Shown here: positions 43,323-52,463 of the stretch, piece by piece | Layout: the number at the start of each line of letters is the position of its first letter | Position numbering within the stretch: the stretch's first letter is position 1 | Assembly: GCA_017529875.1 (NCBI GenBank) | Contig: JAFXNC010000016.1 | Location: 62,001 to 126,000, forward strand | DNA length: 64,000 bases | Reading direction: 5' to 3' | Source of the DNA: Ruminococcus sp. | GTDB taxonomy: Bacteria; Bacillota; Clostridia; Oscillospirales; Ruminococcaceae | The notes under the pieces: generated by a model | Database searches by the model: none | Seen by the model: only the letters and a program-made list of their open reading frames with translations | Told to the model about the DNA's origin: nothing | Made by a program: the position numbers and the translations under genes

Positions 43323-44207
43323 CTATCGGGCAGCGCCCTTGGTTAGCTCGCCGTAGCACTCGGGTCTGCGGTCGCGGAACAGGCCCCATTCCAGCCTTGC
43401 CCGGGCGTTGGCCCCGGTGTCGATCTCCTGAGTGATGACGCAGTCGCCCTCACGTCCTGCCTGTACTGCGATCTCTCCCACAACGTCGGTGATGAAGGAG
43501 GAGCCGTAGAATCTCAGCGAGGAGCTCTGCCCGCCGTTTTCCTCCGAGGGCTCCACCACCTCGGTGCCGCAGCGGTTGGCAGCTATCACCGGGACGAAAT
43601 TCGCCGCCGCGTGACCCTGCATGGTGCGCCGCCAGTGGGGCATGGAGTCGGTCTCCAGGATAGGCTCGCCGCCGATGGCCGTGGGGTAGAGCAGCAGGTC
43701 TGCGCCCATGACCGCCATAGCCCTTGCGCACTCCGGGAACCACTGATCCCAGCATATGCCCACGCCGATGCGCCCGAAGCGGGTATCCCATACCTTAAAT
43801 CCCGTATTTCCCGGGGTGAAGTAGAACTTCTCCTGATAGTAGTGATCGTCGGGGATGTGGGTCTTGCGGTATACCCCGAGAACGCTGCCGTCGGCGTCGA
43901 TGACGGCGGCGGAGTTGTAGAGCACATTCAGGTCCCGCTCGTAAAAGCTCACCGGGATGACTGCCCCAAGCTCTTTTGCGACCTTGGCAAAGTGCCTGAC
44001 TGCGTCGTTCTCGGCGACGGGCTTGGCGAAGGCGTAGTAGTCGTACCTGCGTTCCTGGCAGAAATACTGCCGCTCGAAAAGCTCCGGCAGGAGTATCACA
44101 TTGGCGCCCCTGCCTGCCGCCTCCCGAACAAGAGAGTCGGCTTTGGCTATGTTTTCTTCAACGTTCCTGGTGCAGCTCATCTGCACCGCTGCTGCGATGA
44201 TCTTCAT
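43323..44207 (-). CDS. aguB: N-carbamoylputrescine amidase
   Basis: 294 residues of the nitrilase superfamily with Glu42 (LLPELFE), Lys115 (YRKTHIPDDHYYQEKFYF) and Cys152 (GICWDQWFPE) as catalytic triad. The blocks TPGNTGFKVW and the ending IDTGANARARLEWGLFRDRRPE are those of AguB. It hydrolyses N-carbamoylputrescine to putrescine, carbon dioxide and ammonia. The usual partner AguA (agmatine deiminase) is not in the window. It follows the solute-binding protein by 11 bp. Confidence 0.93.
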   Translation of the reverse strand: MKIIAAAVQMSCTRNVEENIAKADSLVREAAGRGANVILLPELFERQYFCQERRYDYYAFAKPVAENDAVRHFAKVAKELGAVIPVSFYERDLNVLYNSAAVIDADGSVLGVYRKTHIPDDHYYQEKFYFTPGNTGFKVWDTRFGRIGVGICWDQWFPECARAMAVMGADLLLYPTAIGGEPILETDSMPHWRRTMQGHAAANFVPVIAANRCGTEVVEPSEENGGQSSSLRFYGSSFITDVVGEIAVQAGREGDCVITQEIDTGANARARLEWGLFRDRRPECYGELTKGAAR

Positions 44208-44218
44208 GTCGTTACCTC

Positions 44219-45490
44219 TTATTTCACTACTGCATAGCTCTCGGCGTAGCCGTCGAAAAGCTGCTGCGCCGCCTCCTGGGACGTTGCCTTGTCGAACAGC
44301 ACCAGGTCGCAGGCAGCTATGAACGAATCGTAGAGCTTAGAATCCTCGATCACTGAGTTCATGGGCTGTATCTTCGTGTTCTGCTCCATTACCCGGGATG
44401 CCTCGTACTGCAAGCCGCTGAGCTTGCCGGTGCTGTCAAGATAATTTCGCACCGCCGTGCTTATGGGGATGCCCTTCTCAACGCCCTGCAGCTCCGCCCA
44501 TTCCTTGCTGTTGAGCATGAAGTCCAGCAGCAGGGCAGCCTCATGGGGATGCTCGGTGTTGCGGCTCACCGCATAGAGGGTGGCGGGCTTGGCGTACCAG
44601 CCGCTGCCGCTGTCGGCGGGGTCAGGGGCGGGATAATCCGCCGCGACGATCTCGCTGCCTGCGGCTATGGGCTCCTTGAAATAGTTCAGCGCGTCGCTGA
44701 CCCATGCCACCAGCCCGGCATATACGCCGCTGTCGATGTTGTAGCGCTGGAAGTCCTCGATCTTGGGGATGACGTTCTCATTGACCAGGCGGGTGTAGAA
44801 GTCGATCATCACCTTGAAGTCCCCGGCGGTGAAGGCTATCTCGCTCTTATCATTGAAGAACTGCCTGCCGCTGACCTGCTCGGTGTAGGCTATGCAGAAC
44901 AGCCACAGGGACTTCGACGCCCCTGACAGGGGGTACACTCCGTCCTTGGACATGACCTTGGCGGCTGTGAAGAAGTCCTCCCAGGTCTTGGGCACCGACA
45001 GGCCGTACTTTGACCAGACGGTGTTGTTGATGTAGACAGTCTCGGCGTTCATGGCTATGGGTATGGCGTTGAGCACGCCGTTACGCCTGCCGTAGCCCAG
45101 CATCTCGCTGCTGAAATTGGACAGGTCTATGGTATCTGACAGCTTCTCCAAATCGTAGTACCCGGTGCCGTCGGGGGAGTACTGGGGCAGCCAGCCCACG
45201 TTTATCTGCATGACATCGGCCTCGGTGCCGGAGATCATCTGCACGCGGCTTCTCGCCTCATAGCCCGACCACTCGGAGTAGCTGCACTTGACCTTGATGT
45301 CGGGATGCAGCTCCTCGAACCGCTTTACGGCTTCGAGGGTGTATTCGTTTCGTGAATCGTTGCCCCACCAGGACAGGGAGATGGTGGTCTGAACCTTCTG
45401 ATCCCGGACGGTCTTGTCCTCCTCGCAGGAGGAGGTGCCCAGCATCACAGCCGCCGCCGCGAAGGCCGCCAGGAGTTTCTTTCCGATCAT
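44219..45490 (-). CDS. Solute-binding lipoprotein of sugar ABC type, without transporter genes
   Basis: 423 residues from ATG at 45490 after GGGAGAG. Lipobox GTSSC. LSWWGNDSRNEYTLEAVKRFEELHPDIKV and the following pattern (MQINVGWLPQYS, YINNTVWSKYGLSVPKTWEDF) identify a family 1 extracellular sugar-binding protein. Its ATGA overlaps the stop of an upstream membrane diguanylate cyclase. No permease or ATPase gene lies on either side. It may hand its ligand to the cyclase's outside domain instead of a transporter; this is inference from the overlap. Confidence 0.9.
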   Translation of the reverse strand: MIGKKLLAAFAAAAVMLGTSSCEEDKTVRDQKVQTTISLSWWGNDSRNEYTLEAVKRFEELHPDIKVKCSYSEWSGYEARSRVQMISGTEADVMQINVGWLPQYSPDGTGYYDLEKLSDTIDLSNFSSEMLGYGRRNGVLNAIPIAMNAETVYINNTVWSKYGLSVPKTWEDFFTAAKVMSKDGVYPLSGASKSLWLFCIAYTEQVSGRQFFNDKSEIAFTAGDFKVMIDFYTRLVNENVIPKIEDFQRYNIDSGVYAGLVAWVSDALNYFKEPIAAGSEIVAADYPAPDPADSGSGWYAKPATLYAVSRNTEHPHEAALLLDFMLNSKEWAELQGVEKGIPISTAVRNYLDSTGKLSGLQYEASRVMEQNTKIQPMNSVIEDSKLYDSFIAACDLVLFDKATSQEAAQQLFDGYAESYAVVK

Positions 45491-47010
45491 AGCTCTCCCT
45501 CGCTTTCCGCCGCAGGCTGAACGGTGACGTCGCTGAACCGGTAGGTGTCCTTGCCCACGCGCTTGGACTCGTAGAGCGCCTTGTCGCAGGCGGCATAGAG
45601 CTCGCTGAAGGTCCTGCCGTTTCCGGGAGACACTGCCGCTCCGATGCTCACCGAGATCTTGTAGCTGCTGTCCGAGCCCGCGTAGGTGCTGCGGAAGGTC
45701 TCGCAGAGCTGCTCGCACTTGTAGGCTATGTAGTCCTTGTAGTTCTCGGCATCGGCGATGTTCACGCCGGAGTTCACCAGCACGCAGAACTCGTCGCCGC
45801 CCACACGTCCCAGGTAATCGTCCTCGGTGAAGATCTCCCTGAGTATCTGACCGGTGCGCTCCAGCACCTTGTCGCCGCCGGAGTGTCCAAGGGTGTCGTT
45901 GACGCCCTTGAAGTTGTCTATGTCGATGATGATAAGCGCCCTGCGCTCGCTCCCCAGGGAGTTTTCAAGGCAGTTGCCGGCGTATTCCTCGAAGGTGCGC
46001 TTGTTGAACACGCCCGTCAGCAGGTCGGCGCTGGCCTTGGTGTCGAGGGTGGAGACAATGCGCATGATAGGATTGGTGATGCGGTAGGAGAAGAACAGTC
46101 CCAGCAGTATCGCCAGCAGCATGGCGACCGTGGCGGTGGCGTAGATGAACCACTGCATCTCGTTTTTCTCGTTGAGGATTATGGAGGTGGGTATGGAGCA
46201 GACCACATACCATTCGCCGCAGTTGTTCACCGTAACCAGGTAGTCGTTGTCCATGACCGAGGCCGAAGACCTGCCCTCTATCCTTGTGCGCAGAGCCTCC
46301 GGGAGGGGAGAGCCCACCTCGTCGCTGCGCTCGGAGTAGATCATGTTGTAGTCGCTGTCCACCAGCGTTATCTCCATGTCGCTGAGGGTCTCGGGGTTGT
46401 CGAAGACCGCGTCCAGCTCCGAGGCGTAGAAGGATATGAACAGCACCGCGTTGTCATGGACCTGTTTAACGTAGTATATCCGCTTGTAATCGTTGTTGTA
46501 GCCTGCCGCCCAGCCGTCGTTGGTGCGGGGACGTGAGATCATGGAGCTGAGCTCCGTAAACATCCTGTCCCCGAAAAGGGTCATGGTGCCGTTGGAGATC
46601 TTGCCCACGGTGCGGTTGTTGCGGTAGACTATGCCGTAGTCCACGAAGTTCTCCATGATGCACAGGCTGAAAAGCTTCTCGGTGATGACCTTCTCGGTGT
46701 TTATGGCCTCATACTCGTCGTTGTCGGGGTCGGTGGCGTCGTAGGTGTAGGCCTGTTCCTCACCGAAGGCCAGCATGGCGATAGTCTCCATGCGGGAGAG
46801 ATAGCTGTCCATGTTCAGCTTCATCTGAACGTTCAGCGACGAGGTAAGGTTTATCACCTTGTTTTTCAGCACCTCGTCGGTCTTGCGCATGGCAAGCAGG
46901 GACACAAGAAGCACAGCCCCTATAACGATCAGTGCATAACCGAGTATCATCAGCACCTGGAGCTTGCGTATATTTTTAAGATCGGGTCTGCGAACATCCT
47001 TTTTTGACAT
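45487..47010 (-). CDS. Membrane diguanylate cyclase with outside sensor
   Basis: 507 residues. Membrane helix about 18-40, outside domain about 45-290 of the Cache kind (DFVDYGIVYRNNRTVG, DNAVLFISFYASELDAVF, MEITLVDSDYNMIYSE), second helix about 295-318, then GGDEF about 340-495 with RVGGDEF; the RxxD inhibitory site is not visible. It should make cyclic di-GMP in response to an external signal. The stop overlaps the solute-binding lipoprotein start, which suggests the two proteins act as receptor parts. Confidence 0.92.
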   Translation of the reverse strand: MSKKDVRRPDLKNIRKLQVLMILGYALIVIGAVLLVSLLAMRKTDEVLKNKVINLTSSLNVQMKLNMDSYLSRMETIAMLAFGEEQAYTYDATDPDNDEYEAINTEKVITEKLFSLCIMENFVDYGIVYRNNRTVGKISNGTMTLFGDRMFTELSSMISRPRTNDGWAAGYNNDYKRIYYVKQVHDNAVLFISFYASELDAVFDNPETLSDMEITLVDSDYNMIYSERSDEVGSPLPEALRTRIEGRSSASVMDNDYLVTVNNCGEWYVVCSIPTSIILNEKNEMQWFIYATATVAMLLAILLGLFFSYRITNPIMRIVSTLDTKASADLLTGVFNKRTFEEYAGNCLENSLGSERRALIIIDIDNFKGVNDTLGHSGGDKVLERTGQILREIFTEDDYLGRVGGDEFCVLVNSGVNIADAENYKDYIAYKCEQLCETFRSTYAGSDSSYKISVSIGAAVSPGNGRTFSELYAACDKALYESKRVGKDTYRFSDVTVQPAAESEGEL

Positions 47011-47034
47011 CTCTGACCTCCGGCGATTATACTG

Positions 47035-47877
47035 CTATATTTCGGCCTCCGCGTGCCTTGTGACGTGGCAGCCCACGTTCACCGATACCGGTAGCCCCGC
47101 GATGTGGGTGGGGGCCTGCTCGATGTTTACCGCAAGGCAGGTCTGCGTCCCGCCGAAGCCCTGGGGGCCTATGCCCAAACGGTTTATCTGGCTGAGCAGC
47201 CGCGCCTCCAGCTCCTCATACCAAGGGTCGGGGTTGCGCTGGCTCACAGGGCGGCAGAGCGCCTTCTTGGCAAGGTATGCGCACTTCTCGAAGTCTCCCC
47301 CGATGCCCACGCCAATGACTATGGGCGGGCAGGGGTTTGAGCCCGCAGTCGATACCACCGATACCACCCAGTCTGCTATCTCATCAACTGTGACCGAAGG
47401 GGTCATCATTTTCAGCTGGGACATATTCTCCGAGCCGAAGCCCTTGGGCGCCACGGTGATATGCACCCCGTCGCCCTCAACTATGCGGGTATGCACCACG
47501 GCGGGAGTGTTGTCGCCGGTGTTGACCCGCCTGAGGGGGTCGCCCACCACCGAGCAGCGCAGACGGCCTTTCGTGTAGCCGTCGGCGACACCTCTGTCAA
47601 TGGCCTCCCGCAGGGAGCCGCCGGTGAAATGCACCTCCTGGCCGATGTCGATGAACACCACAGCCATGCCGCAGTCCTGGCAGATAGGGATATTCTCCTC
47701 CTTCGCCACCCGGATATTCTCGATTATGTCGTCGAACACGGCCCTGCCCACAGGGGACTTCTCGGCCTTTGCCCCGCCGCAGATGCAGTCCTCCATATCC
47801 GGGGGCAGCAGCAGATTGGCCTTGATGCAAAGCTCGCTGACAGTCTTTTCTATAACGCTGACATCTATCTCACGCAT
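47035..47877 (-). CDS. Fumarate hydratase class I, alpha subunit (beta subunit not adjacent)
   Basis: 280 residues from ATG at 47877 after GGGAGGG. IPICQDCGMAVVFIDIGQ, GSNPCPPIVIGVGIGGDFEKCAYLAKKAL and GIGPQGFGGTQTCLAV carry the cysteines for the 4Fe-4S cluster and match the alpha chain of two-subunit fumarase/tartrate dehydratase. The enzyme adds water to fumarate to make malate. The beta chain gene normally follows at once; here the next gene is a diguanylate cyclase 24 bp away and no beta gene is found in the window. Confidence 0.93.
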   Translation of the reverse strand: MREIDVSVIEKTVSELCIKANLLLPPDMEDCICGGAKAEKSPVGRAVFDDIIENIRVAKEENIPICQDCGMAVVFIDIGQEVHFTGGSLREAIDRGVADGYTKGRLRCSVVGDPLRRVNTGDNTPAVVHTRIVEGDGVHITVAPKGFGSENMSQLKMMTPSVTVDEIADWVVSVVSTAGSNPCPPIVIGVGIGGDFEKCAYLAKKALCRPVSQRNPDPWYEELEARLLSQINRLGIGPQGFGGTQTCLAVNIEQAPTHIAGLPVSVNVGCHVTRHAEAEI

Positions 47878-47893
47878 CTTGTTCCCTCCCGGC

Positions 47894-48430
47894 TCAGCCG
47901 TTGAGCAGCCTTGCGGCTTTGAGTATGGCAAGCTGTGTCTTGGAGTCGGGCAGCTTGTTCTCGTAGACCATTTCAAGCGCCTCCGCGAAGGGCAGCCTAA
48001 CCACGTCGATGAACTCGTCCTCGTCAAGATCCTGGTCGCCGAAGCTCAGATCCCTCGCCAGGTACATATGTATGATCTCGGTATCGTAGGCCACGGTGGG
48101 ATAGAGGCAGCCTAAGTACTCGAAGCTGCCCGCCTCGGCGCCGATCTCCTCCTTGAGCTCCCTGATGCCGCAGGTGCGGGGGTCTTCGCCGTATTCCAGC
48201 TTGCCCGCCGGTATCTCGGTGAGCACCGTCTTAAAGGGGTAGCGCATCTGTCTTACCATGTATATCCTGCCCTCGTCGTCCACAGGCACCACGCAGACCC
48301 CGCCCGGGTGCTTGATGACCTCCCGGGTGGCCTCTCTGCCGTCCTCCAGCTCCACCTTGTCAACGAACAGCTTGACCACGATGCCGTCAAACTTCTGCTC
48401 GCTGGAAAGCGTTTTTTCCTCTAAATGCAT
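47894..48430 (-). CDS. nudF: NUDIX hydrolase, ADP-ribose pyrophosphatase
   Basis: 178 residues. The Nudix box spans GKLEYGEDPRTCGIRELKEE then IGA (about residues 75-97) with all conserved Glu and Arg. The preceding VKHPGG-type segment and the downstream YPTVAYDTEIIHMYLA fit the ADP-ribose pyrophosphatase group, which splits ADP-ribose to AMP and ribose 5-phosphate. It lies 28 bases after yfhO and 16 bases before the fumarase gene. Confidence 0.92.
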   Translation of the reverse strand: MHLEEKTLSSEQKFDGIVVKLFVDKVELEDGREATREVIKHPGGVCVVPVDDEGRIYMVRQMRYPFKTVLTEIPAGKLEYGEDPRTCGIRELKEEIGAEAGSFEYLGCLYPTVAYDTEIIHMYLARDLSFGDQDLDEDEFIDVVRLPFAEALEMVYENKLPDSKTQLAILKAARLLNG

Positions 48431-48458
48431 ATCAGTTAGTCCTTTCCTGTGTGTTGTA

Positions 48459-50918
48459 TCAGTCCTTGGGGGCGCTCTTTCTGCTCAGGAATCTTGAGAT
48501 CACGGGGATGCTCACTTCCTCGCCCCGCTTCTTTCTCCTGTCGTAGTCAACTACCCAGTAGATGACCAGCACCGCGATGCCTCCGGCGGTGGCTATCCTG
48601 CCCAGGGTCAGACCCTCGGCCTTGAAGCTGAACTTGATAGTGCTGTCTCCGGCGGGGACAAGCACTGCCATGAAGCCGTAGCTTACCTTCTCGATATCAG
48701 CCTTGGTGCCGTTGACCTCGGCGCTCCAGCCCTTCTCGTAAGGCACAGAGAAGAACACCAGCTTCGGCGTATCAAGCTTGATCTTAGCCTCGAAGCCCTG
48801 AGAATCGTACTGGAAGGAGTAGCAGCTCATTTCCTGCTTTTCCTTGACGGCCTTGTTGTAGAGGGGGCGGGACACGTTCATCTTGCTCTTGTCGAACTTG
48901 GTGATGACGGAGCCGTACTTCTGCACCTGCTCGTCGCTGAGCACCAGCGACTCCATGAGCATGACAGGCTTCTCCACCTCGCCCAGTTTCTTCATATCCT
49001 CGTCGGTGACGTAGGTGTTGTAGGCAAAGCCCATAGGCACGTAATTCTTGTTCTCGAAGATGTAGAACTTGTTCTGAGTGCCCACATACTCAAAGTCGGA
49101 GAGCTCGGAAACAGAGGGATTTTCCTCCGGCTCCTCCTTGCCCTCGAGAGCCTTGTCAGACCACTCCTTGAAGTAGTACTTCACCGAGAACAGTCCCCGC
49201 AGGGCGTAGAGCTTGGGCTCCATACGGGAGGCCACGTCTCTGGTCTGTCCGATAGAGGTGTAGAAATCCATGATAGAGGTAGGCACCACGCTGTGGAAGG
49301 TCCTCATGGAGCTGAGACCCCAGTACATACACCAGTTGTCAACGTTCTCGGAGGTGTCGATGCGGTAGAAAGTATTCTCAACCCCTGTCTGGTCGCCGTC
49401 GTAGACCGACAGGTCGATGTTGTCACGTCCGTTGATGGCTCTCTCGATGTAGTCGGGGTTGTCGTCGCCCTGAACCACGCCGTAGATCACCGAGGACATC
49501 ATGCACACCGCACAGGCCACCGAGGTCATGATACACAGGGTAACGTGGCGCTTGTGCTTGTTCACCGCGACTTTATACACCGCGAAGAACAGCATGATTA
49601 TCATGGCGATAGTCACGATAGCCTGGACGTAGTAAAGCTCGGTGTACTTGGGCACCTTGCCGTAGACTATCTCGCCGTCCACCTTCTTTGGCAGCAGGCC
49701 GATGCCGACGAATATCGCCCCTATCAGCGCCGTGGGCACGAAACCGTAGCGCAGGTCGTTCTTATCCTTGTCGATGACCTGGGCGGTCATGAGGCACATG
49801 ATGAGTATGGGCATATAGAACCAGCGTGCGTAATAGCTGCTGTTGAACAGCACGAATGCGGCATTGAGGAAGGGCACGCAGGCCATTATCATGCAGACTA
49901 TTATCATCCTGCCCTGCCAGGTCTTCTTGCGTGTCCTCATGAAGGCGATGACGCCGCACATGGAGAACATGGGCAGATAGCCTGCCAATGATGCCCACCG
50001 TGCCTTGTCGGAGCTGAGGATGTTGACTCTCGCCGGCATATCAGAGAGCATGAAGAACGCCTGGAAGATCCTGCCGAGGCGGAGATTGTCGCTGTAAGCC
50101 ACGATATCGAGACCCCAGAGGTAGCTGTTGACGCGGGGGTTTGCGATAACGTCCATGACCGAAGGCAGCAGTATGGCAAAGGATATCACGAAGCCCAGTA
50201 TGGATTCAAACACCAGCACCCCGAAGATCTTCATGTTCATCTTGAAGCTCTTGTCGGTCATGCGGATGAAGAAGTAGATGACTATGAACACTACCTCGCA
50301 GACGAAGAAGAAGTAGCTTATTGCCGCGCAGACCGCCACCATGATAGCGAAGGCGCCCTTCTTGTTCTCCTGTGTCAGCAGCTCAAAGGCCAGCAGCAGC
50401 AGGGGGAAGAAGGCAGTCGCGTCGTGGAAGTGGTTGAAGAAGACGTTATAGGTCTGGAATCCTGAGAACGCATAGAGCATGGCGCCGATGAAGCAGGCGC
50501 TCTTGTTGCCCACGAATCGCCTGATAAAGGCGTATGCCGCCACAGCTGCCACAGCGGTTTTCAGCGCCAGCAGCCAGGGCATCAGGTAGGCTACGGCGCT
50601 CAGGGGGAACAGCGTGGAGAGCCAGAAGAAGGGGCTGCCCAGCAGGTAGAAGGAGTAGGAGCCGATGAAGTTGGAGCCTAAGTCAGTCCCCCAGTCCCAG
50701 CCGATGCCCACGTCCTTGACTACCTCGTTGGCGTGCTGGTAGAACATCATCTGCTGCGAGTTGAAGTCGCCGTAATACAGGAAGATGCCCTTGTTGAAGA
50801 TCATGGACGGGATAAAGCTGAGCATCATGCAGGCGAAGGCCGCGACGAACAGCTTTAAGTACAGCTCCTTGCCCCTGTCCTGGGTGGAGCGTTTCAGAAA
50901 TCCGGGTTTTTCATTCAT
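48459..50918 (-). CDS. yfhO: YfhO-family membrane glycosyltransferase-like protein
   Basis: 819 residues with about 13 membrane helices and a soluble outside part (about 490-770). Typical blocks: GDFNSQQMMFYQHANEVVKDG-like start, LLGSPFFWLSTLFP, MLYAFSGFQTYNVFFNHFHDA, and the late FFSVPYEKGWSAEVNGTKADIEKV then MAVLVPAGDSTIKFSF. In Bacillus, YfhO glycosylates lipoteichoic acid using a lipid-linked sugar. Consensus promoter at 50958-50986. It leads a tight minus-strand run down to bcp. Confidence 0.9.
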   Translation of the reverse strand: MNEKPGFLKRSTQDRGKELYLKLFVAAFACMMLSFIPSMIFNKGIFLYYGDFNSQQMMFYQHANEVVKDVGIGWDWGTDLGSNFIGSYSFYLLGSPFFWLSTLFPLSAVAYLMPWLLALKTAVAAVAAYAFIRRFVGNKSACFIGAMLYAFSGFQTYNVFFNHFHDATAFFPLLLLAFELLTQENKKGAFAIMVAVCAAISYFFFVCEVVFIVIYFFIRMTDKSFKMNMKIFGVLVFESILGFVISFAILLPSVMDVIANPRVNSYLWGLDIVAYSDNLRLGRIFQAFFMLSDMPARVNILSSDKARWASLAGYLPMFSMCGVIAFMRTRKKTWQGRMIIVCMIMACVPFLNAAFVLFNSSYYARWFYMPILIMCLMTAQVIDKDKNDLRYGFVPTALIGAIFVGIGLLPKKVDGEIVYGKVPKYTELYYVQAIVTIAMIIMLFFAVYKVAVNKHKRHVTLCIMTSVACAVCMMSSVIYGVVQGDDNPDYIERAINGRDNIDLSVYDGDQTGVENTFYRIDTSENVDNWCMYWGLSSMRTFHSVVPTSIMDFYTSIGQTRDVASRMEPKLYALRGLFSVKYYFKEWSDKALEGKEEPEENPSVSELSDFEYVGTQNKFYIFENKNYVPMGFAYNTYVTDEDMKKLGEVEKPVMLMESLVLSDEQVQKYGSVITKFDKSKMNVSRPLYNKAVKEKQEMSCYSFQYDSQGFEAKIKLDTPKLVFFSVPYEKGWSAEVNGTKADIEKVSYGFMAVLVPAGDSTIKFSFKAEGLTLGRIATAGGIAVLVIYWVVDYDRRKKRGEEVSIPVISRFLSRKSAPKD

Positions 50919-50957
50919 TGTTTATGCCTCTTTCGGAATTTGGTCATATATACAATG

Positions 50958-50986
50958 ATTATACCACATCTTAAATAATAAATCAA
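50958..50986 (-). promoter_or_regulatory. Promoter of the yfhO-bcp run
   Basis: Minus strand TTGATT (50986-50981), 17-base spacer, TATAAT (50963-50958), 40 bases before the yfhO ATG. Confidence 0.85.
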
Positions 50987-51030
50987 GTGTTTTTTTCTGC
51001 GCGATATCAAAGCTTTTGCCCCCGGAAACC

Positions 51031-51059
51031 TTGATTATCACGGTGTGCTGTGGTATAAT
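51031..51059 (+). promoter_or_regulatory. Promoter of the Gfo/Idh/MocA oxidoreductase
   Basis: TTGATT at 51031-51036, 17-base spacer, TATAAT at 51054-51059. Divergent from the yfhO promoter, 45 bp apart. Confidence 0.85.
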
Positions 51060-51087
51060 AAAAGAAAAAACACAGGAGGTAATACTT

Positions 51088-52062
51088 ATGGTAAACATCG
51101 GTATCATGGGCGCCGGGAATATCTCCCGGGCACTTTGCAGAGCCGCCGCCGTCACTGAGGGGATACAGGTGGTGGCTGTGGCTGCACGGGATATGAAGCG
51201 TGCTCAGGCCTTCGCAACCGAAATGGGCATACCCCGCTGCTACGGCAGCTACGCCCAGCTGCTCTCGGATATGTCGGTGGACGTGGTCTACATCGGCACC
51301 ACCACAGACCTGCACTACAACTGCATAAAAATGAGCCTCGCCGCAGGGAAGCACGTCCTCTGCGAAAAGGCTCTTGTGGAGACTGAGGCCCGCGCCGAGG
51401 AGTGCTTTGCACTTGCCGGACGGCACAGGGTCCTGCTCATGGAGGCTATGTGGTCAAGGTTTTTGCCCAAGACCGAAAAGGTGCGTGAGTGGGTCACTGA
51501 GGGGCGCATCGGCAAGGTCACGGCTGTTCAGGCCACTATCGGCAACTACATAGAAAAGGACATGAACAACCGCTTCTATTCCCCCGCGCTGGGCGGCGGC
51601 GCCATGTTCGACCTGGGCGTGTATGCCATAGACCTCATGGGGTACTTCGCCTGCCGCCGGATAACCGACTGGTCGGGTCAGGTGCTGAGAGCAGAGTCCG
51701 GCGTTGACGAGACCGTCAGCCTCTACCTCGACCTGGACGGCGTGCCTGCGCAGGCGCTCATAACCTTCAATGCCGCCGTGCCCCAGGACTGCTGGATCTG
51801 CGGCGAGAAGGGCATGATCCGGGTGCCGAATATGCACTGGGGCAGCGAGGCATTCCTGCTCGACCCCTCCGGCAAGGAGCTGGAACGCTACTCCAAGCCG
51901 GAGGAAAACGGTATGCGCTTCGAGCTCATGGAGGTAGTGCGCATCCTGGGAGAGGGCGCTGTCCGCAGCGAGATTGCCTCCCCAGAGATGACCCTGCTGT
52001 CCTCGAGGATCTACGACAGCATCCTCACCGACAAGTCAGTCACGCCGACTGAGACTGCCTGA
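51088..52062 (+). CDS. Gfo/Idh/MocA-family oxidoreductase
   Basis: 324 residues from ATG at 51088 after AGGAGG. Rossmann start IGIMGAGNISRALCRAA, then YIGTTTDLHYN, HVLCEKALVET (the EK pair that holds NAD and substrate) and the C-terminal dehydrogenase domain with GGGAMFDLGVYAID. Similar to sugar or dihydrodiol dehydrogenases; the substrate is not known. Its last 23 bases overlap the end of a small convergent gene. Confidence 0.92.
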   Translation: MVNIGIMGAGNISRALCRAAAVTEGIQVVAVAARDMKRAQAFATEMGIPRCYGSYAQLLSDMSVDVVYIGTTTDLHYNCIKMSLAAGKHVLCEKALVETEARAEECFALAGRHRVLLMEAMWSRFLPKTEKVREWVTEGRIGKVTAVQATIGNYIEKDMNNRFYSPALGGGAMFDLGVYAIDLMGYFACRRITDWSGQVLRAESGVDETVSLYLDLDGVPAQALITFNAAVPQDCWICGEKGMIRVPNMHWGSEAFLLDPSGKELERYSKPEENGMRFELMEVVRILGEGAVRSEIASPEMTLLSSRIYDSILTDKSVTPTETA

Positions 52063-52324
52063 CAAGGCGGAACTTGTAGGTGCTGTTGCGGGTCTCGAAG
52101 ACCGCCCCCTCGTCGGTGAGGGTCAGCTCGCCGCAGCTGGTGCTGATGCAGCGTCGGCCGTTCTCGATGCAGGCGTAGTACCTGCCGTCGTCGGTGAGCC
52201 TGATGACCAGCTGCCCCTCAAAACCGAGATAGTCGGTCCGGCGCTCCCAGCCGATGACCCCTTCGCCCCTGCGGGTGATGCCGAGGATCTGTGCCAGTCC
52301 AAGTGTTCTGAATATTCTGTCCAT
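52040..52324 (-). CDS. Small protein of unknown function
   Basis: 94 residues, beginning MDRIFRTLGLAQILGI, then GQLVIRLTDDGRYYACIENGRR and TLTDEGAVFETRNSTYKF, which look like short beta strands. It has its own promoter (52372-52400) and the ribosome site AAAGGCAGG. No family recognised. Ends within the convergent oxidoreductase gene. Confidence 0.72.
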   Translation of the reverse strand: MDRIFRTLGLAQILGITRRGEGVIGWERRTDYLGFEGQLVIRLTDDGRYYACIENGRRCISTSCGELTLTDEGAVFETRNSTYKFRLVRQSQSA

Positions 52325-52371
52325 AATGATACCTGCCTTTCATAGGTCGTACGTTGTTTGCTTACAGGAAT

Positions 52372-52400
52372 ATTATAGCACGTTTGTTTCAGTTTGTCAG
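52372..52400 (-). promoter_or_regulatory. Promoter of the 94-residue gene
   Basis: Minus strand CTGACA (52400-52395), 17-base spacer, TATAAT (52377-52372). Confidence 0.82.
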
Positions 52401-52463
52401 GTGCTTTTTTTGGACAGTTAGCCGAAATGCCCCAAAACAAGTACGATTATCGGGACAGTTGTG

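Noticed and set aside
44219..45718. A longer N-terminal extension of the solute-binding protein
   Set aside because: The extra 76 residues lie inside the cyclase gene in another frame and precede a clear lipoprotein signal; the start at 45490 has a ribosome site.
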